Positions 1 to 7,416 of a DNA stretch of 25,917 nucleotides are shown one piece after another. The number at the start of each line of letters is the position of its first letter. The stretch's first letter is position 1. The notes under the pieces were generated by a model that saw only the letters and a list, made by a program, of their open reading frames with translations, searched no databases and was not told the DNA's origin. The DNA comes from STC-113 sp964553745 (GTDB taxonomy: Bacteria > Patescibacteriota > Gracilibacteria > BD1-5 > UBA2023). The translations under genes were made by a program, and so were the position numbers. Location: the NCBI GenBank assembly GCA_964553745.1, contig CAZKLD010000019.1:1-25917 (forward strand), read 5' to 3'.

Positions 1-388
1 TTGGTTTTCTGTTACCGATAGAACCTAGGGCTCTATGGAATTTTGAACCGACTCTTCCTGGACCTCAATGAAAATTATGTCTCTTCATCGCACCGGCAAA
101 ACCCTTTCATTTAGATATACCTACTATTTTTACATTCTCGACTCCGTCAAGGATATCAAGACTTATAATATCACCTTTTTTAACATCCTTAAGTGCGCCA
201 GTAAGAGGTACTTCTTTCAAAGTGTCTGTTCCGACGATTTCTAGAACTACAGCTTCGTATCCGTCATTGTCTATAGTTTTAACTTGAGCGACTTTCAATT
301 CAGGGATTTTGATGAGCGTAACCGGGACAAGCTTGTCACCCTTTACAATACGCGTCATTTCTAATTTTTTTCCTACTATTCAGGCCAT
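1..388 (-). CDS. rplC: 50S ribosomal protein L3, 3' end beyond the window
   Basis: L3 is an early-assembling 23S rRNA-binding protein near the peptidyl-transferase centre. Read with UGA as Gly, the N-terminus is MAGIVGKKLEMTRIV, matching the L3 start (GLIGKKxGMTRI). It is followed by the VPVTLIK and QVKTIDNDGYEAV segments and then by SKGKGFAGAMKRHNF and GSKFHRALGSIG, the long L3 loop that reaches the catalytic centre. Three UGA codons are in frame: residue 3 (380-382), the first Gly of GKGF (107-109) and one in the loop (65-67). The ATG at 388 is preferred over the one at 358 because L3 homology runs upstream of 358 and an in-frame TAA lies just above 388 (401-403). No Shine-Dalgarno is seen; the leader is A/T-rich. 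The usual upstream partner rpsJ is absent; a secreted-protein gene lies there. The C-terminal part lies outside the window. Confidence 0.93.
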
Positions 389-419
389 TTTATTAAAAAA
401 TTAGGATTATGAATTACTA

Positions 420-448
420 TTACAGATTATATTGTGCATAATCTGTAA
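420..448 (-). promoter_or_regulatory. Perfect inverted repeat over a -10 box upstream of rplC
   Basis: Arms TTACAGATTAT and ATAATCTGTAA (11 bp each, perfect) flank a 7-nt spacer. On the minus strand the right part contains TATAAT (426-431), about 38 nt upstream of the rplC ATG, so the repeat would overlap the promoter. No good -35 box is seen at 16-17 bp. It may be an operator, or an AU-rich hairpin in an L3 leader. Seen: the symmetry and the TATAAT. Inferred: the regulatory role. Confidence 0.45.
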
Positions 449-574
449 GATTTAAAACGTGTCGAATTGTTATGTAGAAGCCAGAGGTTGACCTAACTGA
501 TGCAACGTGGCTCTTCAAAATTCTTTTTAAAGCCCGGGTATTCTATGAAAAAAGAAGAGTTTGTCAAAATAATT

Positions 575-1159
575 TTATTTTTTCTTGGCTACATCTTCTA
601 TCTGCTGTTCCAGGGTATCTCTTATGTGGTTCAAAATGCCTTCCAGAACCTCTTTTTTGTTCTGTGAAAGCCCTGAATCGATCGAATCAATCTCTTCTAT
701 CTTGTTTTTTGTCGTGATCAGCACTGTAGAGAGGATCTTTATCTTATCGTCAGCTGATTTGTCCTTGATATTGTATGACAGGTTCGACAGGATCTTTGAA
801 AATTTCACTTTATAAGATTCTATGAGCAGGTTATTGAGATTCTTGACTATCTTGCCTCTCTCTTCTTTTTTGGCTTGTTCTTGGTCAGAGTTTGCCTGGA
901 TTTTATCCTCTTTGGCTTGTTCTTTTACTAATTTTGCCTGTCATTTCTCTGATTTCGATTCATTTTTTTGTTCAGCTTTTTGGGCTTTATCTTGGGGTTT
1001 GTCTTCTCAGCTAGGTGCCTCAAACATGAAGTCCTGATTCTTGATAACAGTGTCTGGCGCAGGCGCCTTAACGAAATTTGATGGTCCGCTAGCCGCTGAA
1101 ACAAAAGAAAAACCCGACATAGCGAGTATCACTCCGAAAATTTTCAAGCAGGCTTTCAT
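575..1159 (-). CDS. Small secreted, charged helical protein of unknown function
   Basis: This 194-residue protein is not recognised as a known family. It begins with a typical signal peptide: MKACLK, a hydrophobic core (IFGVILAMSGFSFV) and a likely cleavage after SAA near residue 24, so it should be exported. A low-complexity Lys/Glu/Gln-rich stretch follows (about residues 55-110, with repeated EQAK and QAK units), likely coiled coil. The C-terminal ~85 residues are a charged helical domain ending in VAKKK. Two UGA codons are in frame, in the Lys/Glu-rich part. The start is the ATG at 1159, directly after a good promoter; no Shine-Dalgarno is visible. It is co-oriented with rplC, 186 nt upstream of it. 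An exported scaffold or envelope-associated helper is possible, but nothing in the sequence fixes a role. Confidence 0.8.
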
Positions 1160-1189
1160 GGCCGTTTATATTAGATATTACCGCAACTA

Positions 1190-1217
1190 GTTATAGTCCT
1201 TAAATTTTAAATTGCAA
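1190..1217 (-). promoter_or_regulatory. Promoter of the secreted-protein gene
   Basis: On the minus strand TTGCAA (1212-1217) is followed by a 16-bp spacer and TATAAC (1190-1195). The expected start of transcription near 1183 gives a leader of about 24 nt to the ATG at 1159. The same -35 hexamer and 16-bp spacing occur before the TM-helix gene and the giant gene. Confidence 0.6.
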
Positions 1218-1298
1218 GCGTAGCTATGTGAAGAAAAGGTGAAGTCCCACCAAAATATTTGCATTTTATTTTGAATGCATTTTTTGTAATCATTAATG

Positions 1299-1340
1299 AG
1301 TAACCCATCCGCCCTCCGGGTACTTTCCCTAAATTAGGCC
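1299..1340 (+). repeat. AGTAACCC-CCGCCC-CCCTAAATTAGG repeat, copy 1
   Basis: The unit starts with GAGTAACCCATCCGCCCTCC and ends with TTCCCTAAATTAGG. It is the shortest of four copies (others at 1586-1651, 2214-2260 and, inverted, 7547-7591). Confidence 0.6.
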
Positions 1341-1353
1341 ATGATTCCTATTG

Positions 1354-1380
1354 TTGTCATTCTGAGGCACGAAGAATCCA
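1354..1380. repeat. Hairpin repeat of the TGTCAT...GGATCC type, copy 1
   Basis: This copy reads TTGTCATTCTGAGG, a short loop, then GAAGAATCCA. It shares its ends with about 14 other copies in the window while the inner stem differs, as in REP-like palindromes. Confidence 0.6.
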
Positions 1381-1548
1381 GATCATTAATCATTATACAT
1401 TAATCACAGCTTTTTGAGCAAAAAGTTGGCAAAAGCTTTAAGGGGTTCGAAAAGTTCCGATTAATCTTCTGTTGCCACATGGTTATGCTAGGGATGATTC
1501 TCACCCCTTAAGAACCCCCGAATTTCTACATTTTCCGGGTTCATTAAA

Positions 1549-1584
1549 GAAGCCCTTCCGCTTCGCACGGGTCCATGAATAATG
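1549..1584 (+). repeat. AGCCCTTCCGCTTCGCACGG repeat, copy 1
   Basis: A unit AGCCCTTCCGCTTCGCACGG followed by GTCCATGAATAATG recurs almost identically at 2050-2086, and inverted near 7620-7648. It directly abuts the next AGTAACCC unit, so the elements are nested or assembled side by side. Confidence 0.6.
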
Positions 1585-1585
1585 C

Positions 1586-1651
1586 AGTAACCCATCTGCC
1601 CTCCGGGGCACCCCTGCCTGCCGGCAGGCAGGTTCCCTAAATTAGGGAAGG
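1586..1651 (+). repeat. AGTAACCC repeat copy 2 carrying a 20-bp perfect palindrome
   Basis: This copy has the same ends as the 1299 unit, but its middle contains the perfect palindrome CCTGCCTGCCGGCAGGCAGG (1613-1632) before TTCCCTAAATTAGGGAAGG. The palindrome is very GC-rich against an AT-rich surround and would form a strong hairpin in either strand. Confidence 0.7.
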
Positions 1652-1681
1652 GATAAATTAATCCTCCTTATAACTAGGAGC

Positions 1682-1812
1682 TTGGGGACGAGCAGTCTGT
1701 CAGCGGAGGCGGAGCCGGAGCCAATACGGAGCGTAGCGGAGTGAGTCTCTGCCGGTCCCCAATGGTTTTTGCTACTTTTTTGCATAAAAAAGTTGGATGT
1801 TAAAATCATTAA
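1682..1812 (+). repeat. 131-bp direct repeat, left copy
   Basis: From TTGGGGACG to TTAAAATCATTAA this segment is nearly identical to 6155-6287, in the same orientation. It contains a GC-rich half (CAGCGGAGGCGGAGCCGGAG onward) and the hairpin ACTTTTTT-GCAT-AAAAAAGT. A shorter, diverged copy of its right half lies near 2425-2490. The left and right copies bracket the vsr/nuclease/helicase cassette. Confidence 0.85.
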
Positions 1813-1920
1813 CGAATGATGATGGATCGGATGATTCTTGAAAAAAGATTATCTTCTTTAATCATTTATGAATAATCAACTACTTTTGCTGTCAAAAGTA
1901 GGCAAAACCATCCCCCCATT

Positions 1921-1950
1921 TGTCATCCTCGGGCTTGACCCGGGGATCCA
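1921..1950. repeat. Hairpin repeat of the TGTCAT...GGATCC type, copy 2
   Basis: TGTCATCC and GGATCCA ends enclose the self-complementary stem TCGGGCTTGACCCGG. It is preceded by a CTACTTTTG/CAAAAGTAG hairpin (1880-1901). Confidence 0.65.
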
Positions 1951-2049
1951 CATCATTAATCATTCAAGCCCCACAATCCTCATCTTCGATGCTTGGACAC
2001 ACCATTCCCCCTAAGACCCCTTCCTTCACTCCTGCTGGTAGCGAGAATG

Positions 2050-2086
2050 ATGAAGCCCTTCCGCTCCGCACGGGTCCATGAATAAT
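2050..2086 (+). repeat. AGCCCTTCCGCTCCGCACGG repeat, copy 2
   Basis: Almost identical to 1549-1584, with one C/T difference inside the CGCT(T/C)CGC core, and again followed by GTCCATGAATAATG. Confidence 0.6.
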
Positions 2087-2213
2087 GAAGCCCTCACCCC
2101 TGCACGTCTGCCCCAGGGCATACTCTCTGGCTTCGCCATTCACCTTATCCCGATTGGCGAGGGGGGATTTGTTAAATGATTTTACATTCGCTATCATCAT
2201 ACCTAGCGGGCCG

Positions 2214-2260
2214 GAGTAACCCATCCGCCCTCTGGCACCTTCCCTAAATTAGGGAAGGAA
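2214..2260 (+). repeat. AGTAACCC repeat, copy 3
   Basis: GAGTAACCCATCCGCCCTCT runs to TTCCCTAAATTAGGGAAGG, as in copies 1 and 2. It lacks the 20-bp palindrome. Confidence 0.6.
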
Positions 2261-2509
2261 TAGTTTGGGATCACAAAATCATTTATCATCACATATCCAT
2301 GCGCTCAGCGGAACGTCCGGAGGACAGGGAGCGAAGATGAAACACCCAAGAATCGATCCGAGAGGGGTTTGGGGGCGGAATCGTCCGCGAAACCTCTTTA
2401 TTTGCGATTTACTGTAAGATAGCGTTTCCGGCCCCAATGCTTTTTGCATACTTTTTTGCATAAAAAAGTATGGATGTTAAAATCATTAATGGATAATGAT
2501 TAATGAACC

Positions 2510-2580
2510 TGGATTGCCACACTTCGTTCGCAATGACGAGACATTGATGTTTCTGGATTCCCGTTTTCACGGGAATGACA
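2510..2580. repeat. Two hairpin repeats of the GGAT...ATGAC type, copies 3 and 4
   Basis: The first is CTGGATTGCCAC-ACTTCGTTCG-CAATGACGAG. The second is CTGGATTCCCGT-TTTC-ACGGGAATGACA. Both keep the GGAT/ATGAC ends, but their stems (TTGC/GCAA and TTCCCGT/ACGGGAA) are unrelated. They lie about 30 bp before the vsr control region. Confidence 0.65.
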
Positions 2581-2588
2581 AATCAATA

Positions 2589-2628
2589 TTGAAAAAAATC
2601 ATTAAAGATTATAATTGAGCAATTATAA
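2589..2628 (+). promoter_or_regulatory. Probable vsr promoter with a symmetric operator
   Basis: TTGAAA (2589-2594) and TATAAT (2610-2615) are 15 bp apart. The -10 box is part of the perfect inverted repeat TTATAATTG-AG-CAATTATAA (2609-2628), which ends 13 nt before the vsr ATG. A dimeric repressor could bind here; this is inference from symmetry and position. Confidence 0.45.
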
Positions 2629-2641
2629 GAAAAACCCCAGC

Positions 2642-3055
2642 ATGGATAAATTCACACCAGAAAAAAGATCAGAGATAATGTCAAAGATCCGCGCAAAGAA
2701 CACAAAAATCGAGATAACTCTAAGAAGGGCCATATATGATGAATGAATCCGATGATACAGACTCCACCACCGAGTCCACAAAATCCGCTGAGACCTCACT
2801 TTTATCGGAAAAAGAGTCATCATCTTCATCGACTGATGCTTCTGGCACTGATGCCCAGAATGCTTCAAAGCCCCGAAATCCCGAGTCGAATACTGGTGAC
2901 CGAAGATTCAGACAAACATGGACAGGGACATAAGGAATACCGCAATACTGGAGGCCGAGTGATGGACTGTCCTGAAATTCTGGGAGCATGAGATAAGGAA
3001 GAATCTTAAAAGTGTTGTGGAGGAGGTGAAGTTAGCCTTGAGCGAGGTTCAATAG
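2642..3055 (+). CDS. vsr: Very short patch repair (Vsr) T:G mismatch endonuclease
   Basis: Vsr nicks DNA 5' of the T in T:G mismatches that arise when 5-methylcytosine deaminates; it normally accompanies a cytosine-C5 methyltransferase. The 137-residue protein has the family features in order: the N-terminal helix (KRSEIMSKIRAKNTKIEITLRRA, here given as KRSEIMSKIR then AKNTKIEITLRRA), YRLH, then VIIFIDGCFWHGCPEC (residues 59-74, with the catalytic Asp64 and the zinc-binding His69/Cys71/Cys74 region), and GWTVLKFWEHEIRKN (107-121). Seven of its eight glycines are UGA, including Gly65 and Gly70 of the invariant motif. It ends with TAG. Length is close to the family's usual ~135-150. No Shine-Dalgarno is seen. 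No cytosine methyltransferase is found in the window, so Vsr appears without its usual partner. Its 3' end overlaps an opposite-strand small gene by 24 nt. Confidence 0.96.
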
Positions 3056-3202
3056 TGCTTCTCTCTTCGAGTCTTCTATGGCATTCCAGATAGACTCATC
3101 GGATTCTATGTAAGATAGGACTTTTAAAAGTTCTATCTTTGAAAGTTTTCTTCAGGCGGATTCTTCTATTTCTGATTCAGTGATTGTAAATGTTATTTGC
3201 AT
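3032..3202 (-). CDS. Small 56-residue acidic helical protein, unknown
   Basis: A 56-residue ORF, MQITFTITESEIEESAG at the start and LLNLAQG at the end, with one UGA codon, stop TAA. It is predicted mostly helical and acidic, with no signal peptide or membrane segment. The N-terminus (one short beta-like stretch followed by helices) is reminiscent of small antitoxin or accessory proteins, but no family is recognised. It lies 67 nt downstream of the restriction-nuclease gene in the same orientation, so it is probably the last gene of that set, and it overlaps the vsr 3' end by 24 nt tail to tail. It could be a small regulator of the cassette; this is only positional inference. Confidence 0.6.
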
Positions 3203-3269
3203 AAAAAAAATTATTAGATGATAAACGATCATGATCTAATAATTTTTTGGGGAAATGCAAGTTTAATAT

Positions 3270-4007
3270 CTAAAAAGTCTTTGCCATATGCAATTCAAAT
3301 GTTTTGGTATGGATTTGAGATAGCTTTTCATAATCAAGAAACTTTACCCTATTTCTTATTTCGTCGAAAGCAATTTGTGAGATTTTCGAATCAAAATCTC
3401 TTCTTCTGACATTATCTGCCACAATTATAAAATTTGAATTGAAATCCTGAAGCTCATTAAATTTTAATAATGAATTCTGAATATCTGTCGAGTGTTCTAC
3501 TTCATAAAAATAACTTGGCATTTTCCTCTTATTAAAATAAATCACATCTATTGTTCTGGCTCTTCTTATAATTTCCTCATATCAGAATTCAAACATCTTG
3601 CCAGTTGTTACAACATCTCATAATCTTTTATTCAAAAACATCTTATTTTGATCTTGAGCTGGCACATAAGTAAAATAACTTTCCAAGTTTCATATTTCTG
3701 TCAATAATCCTTGATAATAGTAATGATTGAATTCCTCAATATCTTTAGAATTTTTATTTACGTCTGTTTCAATTATAAATCATTTATTCTCATTAATTTT
3801 TTTGAATTTCAATAATCAATATAATCAAGGTTTAATTTTATAAATTTCCTTTGTGTATTCTTGGACTATTCTTCTTATACTTGCAAAAGGTGTTTTAGTT
3901 TTCCATTCACATTCTTTTATTTCAAAAATATAATGATTAATTTGTCATAGGGTTGCGATTCATCATAATTTTTCAATCGTCTGAACTACGGCCTGATTTT
4001 GATTCAT
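3270..4007 (-). CDS. Restriction-endonuclease-like protein with N-terminal HARE-HTH-type domain
   Basis: The 245-residue protein starts MNQNQAVVQTIEKLGGIATL, which fits the HARE-HTH winged-helix domain fused to many restriction enzymes and helicases (about residues 1-75). A nuclease-like C-terminal half follows: TIDVIYFNKRKMPSYF, then YEVEHSTDIQNSLLKF, with Asp154, Glu169 and Glu171 in a PD-(D/E)xK-like arrangement, and then FIIVADNVRRRDFDSKI. The expected lysine is replaced by Glu (ExE), so activity is uncertain. About nine of eleven glycines are UGA, including the adjacent pair in LGGIA. The ATG at 4007 lies 28 nt after the helicase stop, so the two are probably co-transcribed. Stop TAG. 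The gene is very AT-rich. Domain names are by eye; the overall reading as a DNA-targeting nuclease is fairly secure, specificity is unknown. Confidence 0.75.
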
Positions 4008-4035
4008 ATAATATTTATTATTGTTTAAAAATTTT

Positions 4036-6075
4036 TTACTTCAACTCTTCAATTCAAATATCTTTAAAATATTGAAAAGTAGAATCATAATATTCATTTA
4101 ATCTTGTGGAATCTTCTGTATCTCAATTAGGAACATAAATAATCATTCACTGTCTGGCTCTTGTCAGTAAAACTCTATAAGAATTCAGTAAATATTGTTT
4201 AGTTATTTTCTGATTTAATGTTTGCCATTTTGTTCATTTGAAAATTTGATAATTCCACTTATGACCATCAAAGTACAAGTTAGCATCCCATGCGACACAA
4301 GACCAATCAATTTCTAATCCCTGGATATCAAATTCGGTTGCGATGTCTTCTAAAAAAATTGAAGATCGGACATCATTTTTATCATTCAAAAACCAATTCT
4401 CAACTGATATTTCATTTTTTACATCTATACCCTTAGATTTAAGTCGTCTTCATCATGAGGAGGCAATTATTCAACTTCTTTCGCTCCCTCTAACTCTTTT
4501 TTTTAACCATTGCTTTGATACTTCTAGGCTTCTTGTTACAAAAATAGGATATACGCCTTTGATATCATTGTAAAATTGTTTCGTTTCTTTGTCTAAATTT
4601 AAAAAAGAGTGCACAAAATCTGATAATTTTTCTGAACGGAAAGACCTCACCGATACTGAAAGATGCAATTCTGTTTTTTCTATATAATTATAGTTAATGA
4701 ATCTCTTTAAGTCTATATCTGAAATATAATTATCATTATTTGTAATTAAATCCGAATAATACACATTCCAATCTAAAAAATGATTTTTTAATGCATTTAT
4801 CCATTCTTCTAAGCCAGCCTCACCGGTGTTAATCTCTTGTCCTCATCAAATTAAACAAATTATTGTACACCAATCTTTATGTCTATCCATTACATTGATC
4901 AGGAATTCAGGTTCAGACATAGAAAAATCATCTTTACCTTTTTTCCTTTTCATGAAAGAAGCAGTCTGAGATAAGGTCCATGCTCTTTGTGCTTCATCAA
5001 AAACCACCACTTTTTCAATAGGGATTTCTTTTGAGTTTAAATAATAATCTCGGAAATGATGAATATTCTGTATGAATCAACTCATTTCTCTGGCAGCATC
5101 TGTTTTTTTCATTTTGTTGCTATATTCAATTGAAGCATTAACTTTATCTCTTGTTAATGCTTCACGCAAAACCGTAACAAGCGGTCAGTTACCAGATAAA
5201 AAAACAGCATGCTCGTCTTCTGCAATTTTTTTTCTTTCATTTGCAATATTTAGTCCAGCAAGGGTTTTCCCTGCACCTGGTACTCAGGTTACAAAGCAGA
5301 TTGATTTATTATTTTTCCTCTTGGACAAATCAATAATTTCATTTAAGCAATTTGTAGTACTTGATAAGTTTATAGCGCCTGAGTCTGATCTTGAAATTTC
5401 TTGAACATTATGTCATCTGTATAATGCTTGTGCTGCTTCAATTATGGTGGGGGTGGGTTTGTATCTAGAAAGACTCCATTCAATCGGATCAATTTTATCG
5501 CCTTCAAATTCAGAAAAACAAAAACTGATTACCTCTTTCAGATTTTTTTCATTTGCGAATAATGTTGAGTATAAATTATCTTCTTGTTTTATGAGCTTAT
5601 TTATTCTTTCCGGAGCTTTTGTTGAGATGAGGATAGGAATTAATTTTGTGCAATGACTTCATTCATGAAAGTTCTTTAGGTCGAGACTATAATTCAAGAC
5701 CTGCTCAATTGCATTATTATCGTATTTTGAATCTCAAATTTTAAATTCAATGATAAAAACAAGATCATTGACTATCAAGATATTATCTACCCTTTTTCAC
5801 ATCCTTGGAATTGTAAACTCAAAAAAAATATGCCCCTCATTTATTGATGACAATTGTTCTTTTAAAATTTCAATTTGTTTTTCCCAAGCATTCCTCTGTA
5901 GATCTTCAAGAGAACGATTATTGTAATTATGAACCAAATCTCATAGTATCCTTTTATTATCATCAAGAATAAAATCTTTTATAGGATTTGAATAATGTGA
6001 TCGCATGAACATATAATAATTAAATGTTTTAACCATTTTATTACAAAATCACAATAGATCAATAGTAGAATTCAT
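4036..6075 (-). CDS. DUF2075 (Schlafen group 3-type) DNA/RNA helicase with N-terminal PD-(D/E)xK nuclease
   Basis: The 679-residue protein has two parts. The N-terminal ~200 residues carry PRMGKRVDNILIV and VFIIEFKIGDSKY (about residues 90-115), the Asp...ExK pattern of a PD-(D/E)xK nuclease. The rest is a superfamily-1-type motor: Walker A VTGVPGAGKT (about 261-270), Walker B VVVFDEAQRAW (about 355-365, typical of DUF2075), ASSGGRRLKSKGID, TEFDIQGLEID (motif V) and NSYRVLLTRARQGM (motif VI, about 630). Many glycines are UGA, including the first Gly of the Walker A loop. The ATG at 6075 directly follows an in-frame TAA; an internal start at 6036 (MVKTFNYYMF) is possible and would fit homologues that begin just before RSHYSNPI. 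Such nuclease-helicases are common in defence loci. Composition is strongly AT-rich compared with the giant gene, suggesting transfer. Confidence 0.85.
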
Positions 6076-6154
6076 TTACACAAGGAAAAGCTCAAAAAGA
6101 ATAGACTTCTCTATTATCAAATGACTACTAAAAAATCCTCCATACATCTAGGGG

Positions 6155-6287
6155 TTTGGGGACGGACAGTCTGTCAGCGGAGGCGGAGCCGGAGCCAATA
6201 CGGAGCGCAGCGGAGTGAGTCTCTGCCGGTCCCCAATGGTTTTTGCTACTTTTTTGCATAAAAAAGTATGGATGTTAAAATCATTAA
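6155..6287 (+). repeat. 131-bp direct repeat, right copy
   Basis: From TTGGGGACG to TTAAAATCATTAA this copy matches 1682-1812 with few differences (GGACAGT for GAGCAGT, GCGCAGC for GCGTAGC, AGTATGG for AGTTGG). It carries the same ACTTTTTT-GCAT-AAAAAAGT hairpin (6247-6268 with flanks). It lies 79 nt upstream of the helicase start codon. Confidence 0.85.
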
Positions 6288-6327
6288 TGATTGATGATTA
6301 AAATGATGAACGTGTAATGATTAATGA

Positions 6328-6616
6328 TATGGATCCTGAAACAAGTTCAGGATGACAATACAAACTAGGATTTCACTTTTAAATAACAATACCCCACCTA
6401 GTCTCCCCTAATTTAGGAGGGATAATTGTTTAACTTCAGGAATTAGATTTCTCCGCTTCGGTCGAAATGACAGTGAATAATGAAATGGATTCCCGCCTCC
6501 GCGAGGATGACGATTCATGATGGACAATGATGATTAATGAACCTGAATCCTTAGATTCCTCAGGATGACGTAATCAGTAATCATTAAAGGATTTCCCCTT
6601 TCCATTCAAAATGACA
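6328..6616. repeat. Five tandemly spaced hairpin repeats, copies 5-9
   Basis: Copies at about 6328-6356 (GGATCCTGAA/TTCAGGATGAC), 6446-6473 (GATTTCTCCG/CGAAATGACAG), 6485-6512 (GGATTCCCGC/GCGAGGATGAC), 6541-6570 (GAATCCTTAGA/CCTCAGGATGAC) and 6589-6616 (GGATTTCCCC/TTCAAAATGACA). Outer ends are conserved and all point the same way, but stem sequences differ. Confidence 0.7.
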
Positions 6617-6662
6617 AAAGTGAATTCCACGAAAAGCAACCGTGAAGAAACTGTGCCGCATA

Positions 6663-6690
6663 TTGCAATGCTGCAACAACCTAGTATAAT
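6663..6690 (+). promoter_or_regulatory. Promoter of the TM-helix gene
   Basis: TTGCAA (6663-6668), a 16-bp spacer and a consensus TATAAT (6685-6690). Transcription would begin near 6697, about 33 nt before the ATG at 6730. The -35 box is part of the small palindrome TTGCA-ATGC-TGCAA, which could be an operator. Confidence 0.7.
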
Positions 6691-6729
6691 GAAGAAGTTT
6701 TTGCAAAATTTATCATTAATTATGTGTCT

Positions 6730-7416
6730 ATGTTCCAAAATATATACGCTGAAATAATGGACGTCTATGTCCAATACCAAGTTCTAGCCCCAAAGCTGCT
6801 TATTGCACTGGGAATGCTTCTGCTTGGGCTTCTGCTGTCATATGCCTTATACTATATTGTCGAGTGGCTGATCCGTGTTCTGGGCATCAAAAAACTCATC
6901 CAGAAGATTTCCGGATGAGACACCAGATTATGAAAACAAGATATATGAGTCATTGTAGCAAAATCTGTTGCCGTCTTCGTATTCATCCTCATATTCAGGA
7001 AAGTTGTCCAGTTTCTGGGCTTCAATGAAGTCGAGATATTCCTTACAGACCTGATAGAGTATCTTCCCAAATTATTCATAGGCGTGCTTATCTGATTCTT
7101 CGGGATACGATTTTCCAATTCTGTCTATAGCATAGTAAAGCAATCATTGCATTTTTCAGATGAAAACACATCAAATGCTCTAGCACTCATGTCGAAGATT
7201 GTCATCCTTTTCCTCACATTCATGATTGCGCTCCATTACATAGAGATTGTAGACGACTTCATAATCAACGCGATCTTGGTCTGATTCATAGCCATGATAT
7301 CCCTTGCCTGAGGAATCGCATTCTGACTGGGGTGAAAAGGCTTCGCAGAAGAAATGCTATGAAGACTGAAACAAGGTACAAAGAATCCTGAAGCGAAGAA
7401 GGATTCTAAGAAGTAA
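6730..7416 (+). CDS. Integral membrane protein with conserved TM-helix repeats, MscS-related
   Basis: The 228-residue protein has about five membrane segments: LLIALGMLLLGLLLSYALYY (about 19-38), VIVAKSVAVFVFILIF (about 76-91), PKLFIGVLIGFFGIRF, SKIVILFLTFMIALHYIEIV and FIINAILVGFIAMISLAGGI. The last ends in GGIAFGLGGKGFAEEML, the signature of the conserved TM-helix family (PF05552-like) found alone or at the N-terminus of small-conductance mechanosensitive channels. The MscS beta-domain is absent, so a channel role is likely but not shown. Several signature glycines are UGA (for example in SLAGGIAFGLGG). The tail is Lys-rich and ends TAA. A GTG at 6724 in the same frame is an alternative start; ATG 6730 is chosen because it fits the promoter distance. 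It is monocistronic and converges with the kinase operon. Confidence 0.8.

Larger units (their letters stand above)
1218..2608. repeat. Gene-free mosaic of short dispersed repeats
   Basis: No credible gene is seen in these ~1.4 kb in either code. The stretch is a patchwork of elements that recur at 6.1-6.6 and 7.5-7.95 kb: (a) hairpins with TGTCAT/GGATCC-type ends; (b) units running from AGTAACCC through CCGCCC to the palindrome CCCTAAATTAGGG; (c) units with AGCCCTTCCGCT and CGCACGGGTCCATGAATAA; (d) TACTTTT/AAAAGTA hairpins (1774-1793, 1880-1901, 2448-2471); (e) a 131-bp unit duplicated at 6155. Between them lie AT-rich connectors built on ATTAATGATTAATG. The 1682-1812 unit is listed separately. 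Confidence 0.8.
6076..6662. repeat. Gene-free repeat cluster between helicase and TM-helix gene
   Basis: No gene is supported here. The stretch holds the right copy of the 131-bp repeat, five hairpin repeats of the GGAT...ATGAC type, one CCCCTAATTTAGGAGGG element (near 6404-6421) and ATTAATGAT-rich connectors. The first ~75 nt are the leader of the minus-strand helicase; no clear promoter was found for it. Confidence 0.7.

Noticed and set aside
1964..2461. Minus-strand ORFs of 86 and 60 aa in the repeat region
   Set aside because: They are made almost wholly of the dispersed repeat units and have no family resemblance.
1218..2608. CRISPR array
   Set aside because: The repeats are irregularly spaced, of several families and differ in stem sequence; there are no uniform spacers and no cas genes.
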